Shown here: positions 40,966 through 50,718 of the stretch, one piece after another | How the letters are laid out: each line of letters opens with the position of its first letter | How positions within the stretch are numbered: position 1 is the first letter of the stretch | From: an uncultured Planctomycetaceae bacterium | Lineage (GTDB): Bacteria; Planctomycetota; Planctomycetia; Planctomycetales; Planctomycetaceae | NCBI GenBank assembly: GCA_903858815.1 | Contig: CAIOKE010000311.1 | Location: 20,807 to 84,806 of the forward strand | Length of the DNA: 64,000 bases | Direction: 5' to 3' | Position numbers and translations under genes: made by a program | Notes under the pieces: model-generated | Seen by the model: the letters and a program-made list of their open reading frames with translations, nothing else | Told to the model about the DNA's origin: nothing | Database searches by the model: none

Positions 40966-42077
40966 ACCCCCGACACTTCAACCGGATAGTACTCCACACG
41001 CACCCATTCACCGGCTGATAATCCCCAGCCACCACCCGAACCATGACCCGCACCAACAGCGCCCCAGTCCAGCCCATGCAGCAGGCGACATACGCCACCA
41101 TCTGTTCCAGTCCCGCTGCCACTGCCGCACAAAGACACACCCACAACCGTCTCCGCCACTCCGCCAATCACCCGCGAATGCCGAACCTGCACCACACCAC
41201 CCACCACAACACGACCAGACGCAGAACCCCCGACTCCCTCAACAGACTCAGAGACCCGCACCAGTCGCAAACGCTCCGGACGCACGCAAACCCCACACCC
41301 ACCACCCACGCCTGCTCCGGATCCATCCGCCAACTCCAGACCCAGGGCCTTCGCCAGAACACCGTCCAGCCAGTTCACCGGACCCAGCAACTCACCCAAT
41401 TCACGACACGGCGCCCGCTCATACAAATCCCCAACCACTGATTCATGCCAGACCACACCGTCACGCAGACACACCACGCGCTCCGCCGTCCGCAACACAA
41501 CCGCAGGTTCATGAGTCGAAAAGATGAGGGAGGCTCCGCTGGCACGCACCAGACGCTCCAACTGCTGCCAATATCGAGGCTTACGTACCGGATCCACGTG
41601 CGCCAGCGGTTCGTCCATCAACAGCACTCGCGCCCCCGAGGCCAGAGCCCGCACAACCGACAATCGCGAACGCTCACCCTGCGACAATTCACCAGGCAGC
41701 GCCGCACGCCGCTCCCAAAGATCAAACACCTGCAGGATTTCGTCTGCATTCCTGGCACCCACCAGCTCCACATGCCGCTGCACCGACAAATGAGCCCACA
41801 AGCCACAGCTCTGCGGCACCCAGAAACAGGGCAGGGCCCCCCCACGCAACTGCACTCCCCGCTCAATACTGCCCGAGGTCGGCTCCTCATAACCCGCAAG
41901 GACACTCAGCAGCGAACTCTTCCCCGCACCGGAATACCCCAGCACTGCAGTCAACCCGTCAGCAATCTTCAGACTGACGCCAGCCAGTCGCGGACGCACC
42001 ACCGCAGCACCGGATCCCGAACCAGACATTCCCAACACACTGCCGGCTAATGACACATCCCGCAACTCAAATAACAC
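40959..42077 (-). CDS. ABC transporter ATP-binding protein with extended C-terminal domain
   Basis: GYSGAGKSSLLSVLAG, LSQGERSRLSVVRALASGARVLLMDEPLAHVDP. Confidence 0.9.
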   Translation of the reverse strand: MLFELRDVSLAGSVLGMSGSGSGAAVVRPRLAGVSLKIADGLTAVLGYSGAGKSSLLSVLAGYEEPTSGSIERGVQLRGGALPCFWVPQSCGLWAHLSVQRHVELVGARNADEILQVFDLWERRAALPGELSQGERSRLSVVRALASGARVLLMDEPLAHVDPVRKPRYWQQLERLVRASGASLIFSTHEPAVVLRTAERVVCLRDGVVWHESVVGDLYERAPCRELGELLGPVNWLDGVLAKALGLELADGSGAGVGGGCGVCVRPERLRLVRVSESVEGVGGSASGRVVVGGVVQVRHSRVIGGVAETVVGVSLCGSGSGTGTDGGVCRLLHGLDWGAVGAGHGSGGGWGLSAGEWVRVEYYPVEVSGVC

Positions 42078-42101
42078 ACCTCCACCCTCCCACTCAACAC
42101 C

Positions 42102-42740
42102 TCACCCACCACGGCGGTCCAGCACCAGCAGCCGATACTGCAGCGGCTGCGGATCAGCCAACGGTCGCAGTTCCTGATCATAATGACTCACTCGCCAGCC
42201 ACGCTGGCGAGCCGTCTCAACAAATGTCGCCGCATGCTGCCGACCAGCATCCCCAATCCAGACGACGCCCCCCGGTGCCAGCAACTGCCCCAACGCGCCC
42301 AGCAACGCCACATGGCCACTTCGCTCATACAACACGTCACTGGCAAACACAAATTCATACGGCGCTACCGCCGGAACATCCTGCCAGCCAAACACCAGCC
42401 CCTGACCACCCGACAACCCGTTCCGCTCCGCATTCCGCACAGCCATCGACACGGCCGCAGCAGACTGATCCGAAAACGTGACCGATAACCCCGCTGCTAA
42501 CCCCGCCAGACCCGCCAGACCCACACCACAACCCAACTCAATGGAACGCTGCACACGAGGCGCTGCAGTCAGCAGCAGCCGAGCCGTCACAGGGGCCGCG
42601 GCCCACAATAATCCCCAATACGGATCCCACCCCGCCACACCCGAACGCTCCCCTGCAACCGCCTCCTCCAGCAACTCCGTCGGCTCCGGAAGCTCCAGCT
42701 CAAACTCCCGCCCACAGATCTGCACTCGCTCCAGTGGCAC
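42102..42740 (-). CDS. METTL21-like SAM-dependent methyltransferase
   Basis: IELGCGVGLAGLAGLAAG, FVFASDVLYE. Confidence 0.82.
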   Translation of the reverse strand: MPLERVQICGREFELELPEPTELLEEAVAGERSGVAGWDPYWGLLWAAAPVTARLLLTAAPRVQRSIELGCGVGLAGLAGLAAGLSVTFSDQSAAAVSMAVRNAERNGLSGGQGLVFGWQDVPAVAPYEFVFASDVLYERSGHVALLGALGQLLAPGGVVWIGDAGRQHAATFVETARQRGWRVSHYDQELRPLADPQPLQYRLLVLDRRGG

Positions 42741-42884
42741 GCCCTCACTCCCTCATACCACGGACCATGCACACAAATCACACCAGAAACCAAACCGCAC
42801 AGCCGGTGACCGCACACCCGACCAATCCCCACCACACCCCAAAACAACTCGAACTTCCAGAATTGCCCGAACCCGTCCGCTACA

Positions 42885-43904
42885 TCAGAACTGAGCCAGA
42901 AATCGCAGATCGTTCTCGTAAAACCGACGGATGTCGTCCACCCCGAAATGCTTCATACAAAACCGCTCAATCCCCAGCCCAAAGGCAAACCCCGAATACT
43001 GCTCCGGATCATAACCCACCGCAGCAAACACCGCCGGATCCACCATCCCCGCACCACCAATCTCCATCCACGAATTCCCCCACTTCATATCCACCTCCAC
43101 CGATGGCTCGGTGAACGGGAAAAACGATGGACGAAAACGGATCTCCACCTCTGGTCCCAGAAAACTGCGAGCAAACTGGCTGAGCACTGTCTTCAGCTGA
43201 GCCATCGTCACATGGCGATCCACCAGCAATCCCTCCATCTGGTGAAACATGCACGAATGAGTCGCATCAATGGTGTCCGGACGATACACACGCCCAAGTG
43301 ACACGATTCTGACCGGTGGCTGCACCGTCTCCATCGTACGGATCTGCACCGTCGATGTCTGACTTCGCAGCAACATCGGACCGCCAGCGGCAGTCTGAGC
43401 ACACGCGAGATAAAAATTGTCCAGCGGATCCCGCGCCGGATGATCTTCCGGAATATTCAGCGCTTCAAAATTATGACGCTCATCCTCAATCTCAGGACCA
43501 TCCACAACCGTAAAACCAAAACGCCCCATCAATTCACGGAATTCGGACATCACCTGAGTAATCGGATGCAGACGCCCAACCTTCGGACGATCCCCCGGCA
43601 ACGTGACATCAAAATCCGAAACCGCCCGCACCGCCGCCGCCTTCTGCAAGGCCTCCTGACGCTCCTCCAGCGCGACCGTGACCGCCGTACGCACCTCATT
43701 GAAACGCCGACCCACCGCCGGCTTCTGCTCGACCGTCGCTGTCCCCACCAGCTTCTGCAAATCCCGGATCCGGCCGTTCTTCTGACCCATGTACTCCACA
43801 CGGACCCGCTCCAGACCCGCAGCATCACTCGCCGCACGCACGGCCGCCAATGCTCCCGACTCAAACTCATCAAATGCAGCCAGAATGTCCATCACCAGCC
43901 CCAT
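42885..43904 (-). CDS. pheS: Phenylalanine--tRNA ligase alpha subunit
   Basis: [68 protein letters not shown]. Confidence 0.96.
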   Translation of the reverse strand: MGLVMDILAAFDEFESGALAAVRAASDAAGLERVRVEYMGQKNGRIRDLQKLVGTATVEQKPAVGRRFNEVRTAVTVALEERQEALQKAAAVRAVSDFDVTLPGDRPKVGRLHPITQVMSEFRELMGRFGFTVVDGPEIEDERHNFEALNIPEDHPARDPLDNFYLACAQTAAGGPMLLRSQTSTVQIRTMETVQPPVRIVSLGRVYRPDTIDATHSCMFHQMEGLLVDRHVTMAQLKTVLSQFARSFLGPEVEIRFRPSFFPFTEPSVEVDMKWGNSWMEIGGAGMVDPAVFAAVGYDPEQYSGFAFGLGIERFCMKHFGVDDIRRFYENDLRFLAQF

Positions 43905-43908
43905 AGTG

Positions 43909-43942
43909 AAAAAAAAACGAGCCAACCCGCGGGCTGGCTCGT
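43909..43942 (-). terminator. Intrinsic terminator between rplT and pheS
   Basis: Minus strand ACGAGCCAGCCCGCGGGTTGGCTCGT followed by a T9 run overlapping its last base. Confidence 0.88.
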
Positions 43943-43995
43943 CTGTCGACCGTTCGGCCTGTTGCCCGACCGGACCTGTCCACCTGTCAATAGAC

Positions 43996-44355
43996 TCAGG
44001 CCGCTGACTTCGCTGCCTTCGCAGCAGCCACTATCTCAGCAAACACCTCCGGATTACGCACAGCCAATTCCGACAGCTGCTTGCGATTCAGGCCAATCTG
44101 AGCCAATGCCAAACCATGCATGAAGTACGAATAGCTGATGCCCAGCGCTCGCACTGCTGCCGTGATTCGAGTGATCCACAGGGCACGGAACTCACGCTTC
44201 CGCATGCGACGGTCGCGAGTCGCATAGGCGCGGGAACGAACCAGAGTTTCCTTGACGGTTCGCAGCAGCTTGCTGCGACCACCAAAATTGCCACGCGCTT
44301 CCTTGAACAAACGCTTCTTCGCGCGATGACGCGCCTTGCCGTAACGAACTCGCAT
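43996..44355 (-). CDS. rplT: 50S ribosomal protein L20
   Basis: [50 protein letters not shown]...; ORF-track start trimmed to 44355. Confidence 0.96.
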   Translation of the reverse strand: MRVRYGKARHRAKKRLFKEARGNFGGRSKLLRTVKETLVRSRAYATRDRRMRKREFRALWITRITAAVRALGISYSYFMHGLALAQIGLNRKQLSELAVRNPEVFAEIVAAAKAAKSAA

Positions 44356-44711
44356 CGAACCAGATCTTTCAATTCTAACAGGATCGGAAATTTTTCTCGG
44401 CCAGGCCCAAAGACCCGGTGCAGCATCCCCACGCTGCCCTCTGAGTTCACCGCCCAGTCCCACGACATCGGCAACGACAACAGCAGTCGACACGCACGCG
44501 ACGGACTAAACGCCACACATGCTGCCAACCACTCACCCTTTGCACCCCCCAAAGCGTCGGTTACACGAAAATATCACCGCAGCAGGCCGCAGGACACACT
44601 CGAGCCATCAGCAGGAAAGCACAGCAACGCGCGACAGTGCAGAGGACACCCGCGCGTCAGAGTCTTCTTGTGTTCAATACAAACCGCCCCAGACGCCACG
44701 CCCCGCCACGC

Positions 44712-44912
44712 TCACATGCAGGGACGCAGAGCCTCTACGATCTTCTTCGCCTCAGCACCGTCAACCACGCCGTCCTGACGCAGACCACGCTTACGCTTCG
44801 GGCTCTTGTGACTCAGCAAATGCCCGCGATACGCAGAACGATGCTTCGCCTTGCCCGACGCCGTAACCTTGAAACGACGCTTCATTCCCTTATGAGTCTT
44901 CTGCTTGGGCAT
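44712..44912 (-). CDS. rpmI: 50S ribosomal protein L35
   Basis: [45 protein letters not shown]. Confidence 0.95.
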   Translation of the reverse strand: MPKQKTHKGMKRRFKVTASGKAKHRSAYRGHLLSHKSPKRKRGLRQDGVVDGAEAKKIVEALRPCM

Positions 44913-45274
44913 CTCATTCTCCGCGGCCTAAAAGCCGCCGTCACACGAGTAGAACAGTCTTCAAATCAGCACGAAAACACAAAAACTACCACGACAAAGT
45001 ACAGCACACCCGATTCGGTGCAACTGATCCACTTTGCCACAACTTCATCGCCACAACTTCATCGCCACTCAACCGCAGCGCTAGCCAACCACACAGCACC
45101 TACAGAAACACTACGGTGTACTTCTGCGCAGTGGCAGGGACCGCAGAGCCCACGAGTATAAGTCAGGAAGCCCCCAATTGTAAAGCACCGAAATTCTGTC
45201 GAATCCGGAAATTCCCAGAGGACGCTCTATCGACCAACACCCACGCCACCGCCCAACTTTTCAATCCAATCCAC

Positions 45275-45311
45275 AAAAAAACAAAAACAGCCCCCGGATT
45301 TCCAGAGGCTG
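45275..45311 (-). terminator. Intrinsic terminator downstream of the reductase gene
   Basis: Minus strand CAGCCTCTGGA AA TCCGGGGGCTG (11-bp stem with G-U) then TTTTTG TTTTTTT. Confidence 0.8.
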
Positions 45312-45342
45312 CTCAGGTCCCAATCCATCGCAGGTTCCACAA

Positions 45343-46818
45343 TCAAACGCCGACCGTCTGATCATCTCCCACGCTGCTCAAGGCCAAAATCAACCGCTCC
45401 GTCAGTTCGTCCTGACCCGCCTCACCACTGTCCCAACCCGCCGACAACAACGCCACAGGACGACTTCCCGACAGAACTTCCAGCAGATCCACAGCCGCAG
45501 CCGTCAACACAGGAGCCCCCTCAACCGGCAATCCACGCTCGACGGAGACCACACCCCCTTCACACAACCGCACCGTCGCCTGACAACCACCAGGCCCCGT
45601 CAGATTGAGTCCCACCACGGCCGTCTCTGCACCAGTGCCAGTCGCCCGGACTCGCAGCAGATCCAGCAGCCAGCAACTGACCGCCTGAACATCCGGCTTG
45701 CGCTTGCCCCAGCGGTCCTCGTTGCCGTAATCAATAAACCGATGAATGACAGTGCGATCAAGATCCGGGCAGACGATGTCCCCCGCAAATCGCTTCGTGT
45801 TGGTCATATCAAAGGTGTTGTCCGTGCTTTCGTATGCCGCGTACGTTTCCGCATTGTCCTGAAACAAACGCTCAAACATCTTCTGGTCTTCGCTGAGCAC
45901 CGCTTCATCAGCCTGTGGCTCAGGATCGCCCTCGTAAATCACACCAGTCGAATTGAAATACTCGCTGCACAAGTCAATCACCTGACGGGAAGTGATGGGG
46001 TTGTCCGGAGCCAAATGGTATGTCAGACCACGAGCTTCCGGAGTCTCAAACAGGCGACACATCACCGCCGATACCCAGTCGACCGGTATCAGATTCCGCG
46101 GCTCGCGGCCTGTGAAACGCACGCGAATCGGAGTCTTTCGGCGACCATCCTCACCCAGCGGCAGCGATGGAATCAGCATCGCCATCAGACGCAGGTACAC
46201 AAACAGCCCATGATAGGTGTTGGTGTAACCCGTGCGCGAATCCCCCACAATCACTGCCGGGCGGTAGACAGTCACGTGCTCAGCGAAATCCGCCTCGCGT
46301 ACCAGCTGCTCCGCCTCAAATTTGCTCTCTTCATAGTCGTTGCGGAAGGTCTGGCCGGCCACCAGACTACCCTCCAGAACACGCCCCGCCTGCATCCCCG
46401 CAACGTAGGCCGTCGACACATAATGGATGTCCCGAATGCCCAACTCTCGACACAGCTGCAGCATGTGACGAGTTCCATCGAGATTGGTGCGCCACGGCTC
46501 TCCAGAGCGGTCCTTCCCGAAGAATTCCAGAATTGCCGCACTGTGGATAATGCTGTGACAGTGCTTCCGTAACCATTCCCGGTCTTCGTCCGACAGGCCA
46601 AAGCCCGGCTGCGAGATATCCCCGGTCAGGACAACCGGGCGCGGGAATGTGCGCTGATGCTCTTTCTCCCAGTACTGCAACACCTGCTCGATTCTGTCCC
46701 GAGCATCGTTGCGGCGCGACCCACGCACCACCACCGCCAGCTGATGACCGTTTAATAACAGGTCTCTCAGCAAATAACGACCAACAAGTCCAGTAGCTCC
46801 GGTGATCAACGTATACAT
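45343..46818 (-). CDS. NAD(P)-dependent thioester-reductase/SDR-type protein with C-terminal extension
   Basis: MYTLITGATGLVGRYLLRDLL, HSAAILEFFGK, YVSTAYVAG, DYEESKFEAEQLV. Confidence 0.85.
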   Translation of the reverse strand: MYTLITGATGLVGRYLLRDLLLNGHQLAVVVRGSRRNDARDRIEQVLQYWEKEHQRTFPRPVVLTGDISQPGFGLSDEDREWLRKHCHSIIHSAAILEFFGKDRSGEPWRTNLDGTRHMLQLCRELGIRDIHYVSTAYVAGMQAGRVLEGSLVAGQTFRNDYEESKFEAEQLVREADFAEHVTVYRPAVIVGDSRTGYTNTYHGLFVYLRLMAMLIPSLPLGEDGRRKTPIRVRFTGREPRNLIPVDWVSAVMCRLFETPEARGLTYHLAPDNPITSRQVIDLCSEYFNSTGVIYEGDPEPQADEAVLSEDQKMFERLFQDNAETYAAYESTDNTFDMTNTKRFAGDIVCPDLDRTVIHRFIDYGNEDRWGKRKPDVQAVSCWLLDLLRVRATGTGAETAVVGLNLTGPGGCQATVRLCEGGVVSVERGLPVEGAPVLTAAAVDLLEVLSGSRPVALLSAGWDSGEAGQDELTERLILALSSVGDDQTVGV

Positions 46819-47430
46819 AGCACTCCCAGTCCCATCCTGAATACCGGAGATCTGATGCGGTTCCGTCAGACCTGCCCCTGCCGGAAAAACACCTGCAGAT
46901 CCCAGCATCCGTCACGCCACGTTTCACTGCCCATGCTGTCATGAGCCCCCAGAATTGCGACACTATTCAACCTGGGACGCGATTTCGCAACGGTTTTCAA
47001 TCACCAATTCTTAATCCCGCCGGCAACGCCGAACTGGCGTTGACAGAAAGCCCCCAGCTTACAGAAACACCCCAGCACCCGCAAACACATCACCCGTCGA
47101 ATCCCGCTCAGCTCGGAAATTCCCAGGGGAAAGCGAGGCAAACTTAAGCAGGTCTTCAGATTTCAAGCCCACACGATGAATCTCCCCTCAACCAGCCGCT
47201 TTTGGCCGACATCGCCCGCATTTCTGGCCCGATCGTCAAGCTCCGCACCGGCCGTCCAGACTCCCCTCATGCCGCAGGAATCAACTTCCGCACGGTTTTC
47301 CCCGTCGAAAATCCCTGGCATCGCCCCCCATCCCGCGCATACTGTCCCCCGTCGGCCTCCACAGGCCTCCACAAACACCCCAAAAGACCGGCCGCACACC
47401 CCACGCGGCACTGCCTCGAAGGACCACCCG

Positions 47431-48363
47431 ATGATCTCGTTCTCCGGTGTGATTCCGCCCATCGTGACCCCACTCGTCGCTCACGATCAGCTTGACCCGC
47501 ACGCCGTCGACCGCATCGTCCGCCACCTCATCGATGGAAATGTTGCCGGCATCTTCACGCTCGGTACCACCGGCGAAGGCCCCTCTCTGCAGTACCGCGT
47601 TCGCTACGAAATGGTCGAACGCACCTGCGAAGCCGCTCGCGGACAGGTTCCTGTCCTCGTAGGCGTCACCGATACATCTCTCGCCGAATCTCTCGCGCTG
47701 GCCGAACACGCCCGGTCCAGCGGCGCTGCAGCCATTGTTGCTGCAGCGCCTTTTTACTTCGACGCCTCGCAACAGGCACTCCAGGACTGGTTTACCCGGC
47801 TGGCCGACGAATCGCCACTGCCGCTGATGCTCTACAATATGCCCTCCTGTGTCGGCACCACTCTGTCCATTGATCTTGTCGCCGCCCTTGCCAATCATCC
47901 CAATGTGGCCGGTATCAAGGACAGCGGAGGTGATCTCAGGTACTTCCGACAGTTGTGCGTCGAATTCCGCAAACCCGGTCGATTCTCCGTCTTCATGGGG
48001 CCGGAAGAACTGCTCGCAGATGCCGTCAGCTTCGGGGCTGATGGCGGCGTCTGCGGAGGTGCCAACCTGCTGCCACTCGTCTACACCGATCTCTACACCG
48101 CCGCCGTCAACGGCGACTCCCTCGAAATCCCCAGACTCCACGGCATCATCCACGACCTGTTCGCCTCAGTCTATCGCGATGAAAATGGACGCATGAAACT
48201 GATCCCCGGCCTCAAACATGCCATGGCCCAGGCCGGACTCTGCTCAGCCGTCACCGCACCGCCGCTGCAGGCACTCAGCGTCGAACATGCCACTCGCATC
48301 GAAGTCGCCTTCGAACGACTGGCCGCTGCCGGAAAACTGCTGCAACAAACCACTGCCAACTAA
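47431..48363 (+). CDS. Dihydrodipicolinate synthase/N-acetylneuraminate lyase family protein
   Basis: GVIPPIVTPL, GTTGEGPSL, LMLYNMPSCVGTTLS, VAGIKDSGGDL. Confidence 0.93.
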   Translation: MISFSGVIPPIVTPLVAHDQLDPHAVDRIVRHLIDGNVAGIFTLGTTGEGPSLQYRVRYEMVERTCEAARGQVPVLVGVTDTSLAESLALAEHARSSGAAAIVAAAPFYFDASQQALQDWFTRLADESPLPLMLYNMPSCVGTTLSIDLVAALANHPNVAGIKDSGGDLRYFRQLCVEFRKPGRFSVFMGPEELLADAVSFGADGGVCGGANLLPLVYTDLYTAAVNGDSLEIPRLHGIIHDLFASVYRDENGRMKLIPGLKHAMAQAGLCSAVTAPPLQALSVEHATRIEVAFERLAAAGKLLQQTTAN

Positions 48364-48368
48364 TCCCC

Positions 48369-50561
48369 TCAGTCAAACACCCCGTGCAGGTACCAGCGTC
48401 CCGTCTGCAGATCACGATACAACCATAACCGGCTGCCCCCGCGAACCAGCACGACATAATAATCCCGCTGACACGGCCGGTCAGTCCACCAGCCGGTCTG
48501 CAACCGCTCCGCTGCAGACCAGCCCTCCACCTCCCACACCTGACCCTCCGCACGCACCTGCGGATACCGGCGTAACTGCTGCTCCGCAGCCACAAAAGAC
48601 TGCCCCGCCAACGGCTCCACACCCTCCAGTAACAGCCCAGCCGTCACGTCCACCGGCACCTCCAGCAGCCGCAACGGACGCGGCACAACACTCGTTGCAT
48701 CCGGATTTCCAGCACCCACACGCCCGGCAATCACACTCCCGGAAGACTGTTGTTCAGCCACACCATGCGCCCCCCGACGGACAGGCGATTTTGAGCCCTC
48801 AAGGGACTCTGTCAGACCCGCCAGACGCTCCAGCGCACGCTCCGCAGCCCCCGCACCTCCCGCCTGCATGGCATCCGGAACCGGCTCGCAACGCAGCGAA
48901 AACTCCGGTCGCACATCCGCCCGCTCACTCACCCGCAAGACCCGCTCACCACCCAGACGACCCGTCAAACGACTGACCAGCGCCGCCAGATGCTCAACCG
49001 GCTCCTCCGCCGTTAATGACTCCCCAAACAGACTGCGCTGCCGAGCCGGCGGAAGTTGCGCCGCCAATGCCCGCAATCGCACCAGGACCACCGGCTCCAC
49101 AGCCAGACGCAGATAACCCGCCGGTACCACCTCACCACCTGCAGCACCACTCACACCCCGCCGGTGCTCATCCGCCACCAGATACTCCAGTCGCAGGCCA
49201 CTCACCTCACTCAGCAACTCCGCATCCTGAGTCGGACGAACCAGTCCCGCTGCAAACTGCAGATACTCCCCACTCCCCAGCCGAAACTCACACTCCACAC
49301 CTCCACACATCTGACGCCGACGCACCAGCTCACCCGCCACCACCACCGACAGACGACTCAGAACCCACATCAGATCACGTAACCCCTGCGCCGGCTGCTC
49401 CTCACTCCAGTCCGCCACGATCGGATCCCGCTCCGGTAAATTCACCAGATACTCCGGCAACACTCCGCTCAACTGCTGCACCCGCTGCACCGCCTCCACA
49501 CTCAGACGAGACGGCAGATCCTGCACAGGAAGCCGCAACAGACGGCCCACATCGCCCACACCCAGATCCCGCAGCACCAATACGTCCGCCTGCGGCAGAC
49601 GCGCAGCCGTAATCGGCAACCGATCAATCCCCGGCCGATCACAACCCACCGGCAAACATCGCACACGCCAACTGCCACTCAACACACGCGAATGAACCCC
49701 GGACTCCAACCCACTGCCCCCGCCCGCCAATGCACGCCACTCAGACTCAGATGGATCCCAGTGAGCTATCGCCCACGCCGCACTCACTCGCCCACCCACA
49801 CCCACCACCGCCTCCAACCCCGCATCCGAAATCTCTCGTAATAACTCCTCCGCTAACTCAAGCTCGCCACCAAACAAATGCTCACAACCCGTAATATCCA
49901 GCAATAAACTGTCCGGCAAGGGCAACTCGTCCAAAGCCACTACGGGAGCAAACCGGCGAGCAACTTCGCCCAGCAACTCCAGCTCACGACGATCCTCCTC
50001 CGGATTCCACTCCACAAATTGCACCGATAACTGCGACGCACCCCCACTACCTGTTGCACTACCTGTTGCACTACCCTGGCGCCCAGCAGCGGCTGACCCG
50101 GCAGCACCCGGTTTCTCACGAGCCCCCCGGTTGACACCACGCACAGGACGCACCTGCGCTAAACTGCGAGCCTCAGCCAGAGGCAGACCCGGACGCACCC
50201 CACGCTCCCACGCACCCCGGTCAACCGCCACAACCGCAGGCCCCGTTCGAGCCGCCGGAAATAACTCCCGCACCAGCCGCCAATCCCCCAGTAAGACACC
50301 CGTCAAACCCGCCACATTCCCAGACACACCACCCCGGCCAACACCAACTGTACCCACACCCGCATCCGTCCACTCCGCCCGAGTTCTCAGAGCCAACGGT
50401 GCTGCAGCCTCGCCACGATTCCGCAGACGCCGCGCAGCAACCTGCACCGGCCAGTTCGGAAATCGCAGACACAGAATCCTCGCGACCACAACTAACACCC
50501 TCACAACCGCAAACTCACAACCATAAACAAACACGCGGCAAATCCGTCCTGACCCCAACAC
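48369..50561 (-). CDS. imuB: Y-family DNA polymerase-like protein, ImuB-type
   Basis: LCLRFPNWPVQVA start instead of catalytic DxD, ALDELPLPDSLLLDITGCEHLFGGE, IDRLPITAARLPQADVLVLRDLGVGDVGRLLRLP. Confidence 0.82.
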   Translation of the reverse strand: MLGSGRICRVFVYGCEFAVVRVLVVVARILCLRFPNWPVQVAARRLRNRGEAAAPLALRTRAEWTDAGVGTVGVGRGGVSGNVAGLTGVLLGDWRLVRELFPAARTGPAVVAVDRGAWERGVRPGLPLAEARSLAQVRPVRGVNRGAREKPGAAGSAAAGRQGSATGSATGSGGASQLSVQFVEWNPEEDRRELELLGEVARRFAPVVALDELPLPDSLLLDITGCEHLFGGELELAEELLREISDAGLEAVVGVGGRVSAAWAIAHWDPSESEWRALAGGGSGLESGVHSRVLSGSWRVRCLPVGCDRPGIDRLPITAARLPQADVLVLRDLGVGDVGRLLRLPVQDLPSRLSVEAVQRVQQLSGVLPEYLVNLPERDPIVADWSEEQPAQGLRDLMWVLSRLSVVVAGELVRRRQMCGGVECEFRLGSGEYLQFAAGLVRPTQDAELLSEVSGLRLEYLVADEHRRGVSGAAGGEVVPAGYLRLAVEPVVLVRLRALAAQLPPARQRSLFGESLTAEEPVEHLAALVSRLTGRLGGERVLRVSERADVRPEFSLRCEPVPDAMQAGGAGAAERALERLAGLTESLEGSKSPVRRGAHGVAEQQSSGSVIAGRVGAGNPDATSVVPRPLRLLEVPVDVTAGLLLEGVEPLAGQSFVAAEQQLRRYPQVRAEGQVWEVEGWSAAERLQTGWWTDRPCQRDYYVVLVRGGSRLWLYRDLQTGRWYLHGVFD

Positions 50562-50718
50562 CTACGCTCGATCACTCAGGAACAGCCTCCACGTCCACCC
50601 ATATCCTAGAGCGTTGCCGGTTCCAATTCGATACCCACCCCAACTTCATTCCCCATTCTCCTGTGACACTCTAACATTCCTGCTGCCCGACACCACCACC
50701 CAACCGCCAGCGAGCATC

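Noticed and set aside
47281-48153. 290-aa minus-strand ORF
   Set aside because: Antisense to the clear DHDPS-family gene.
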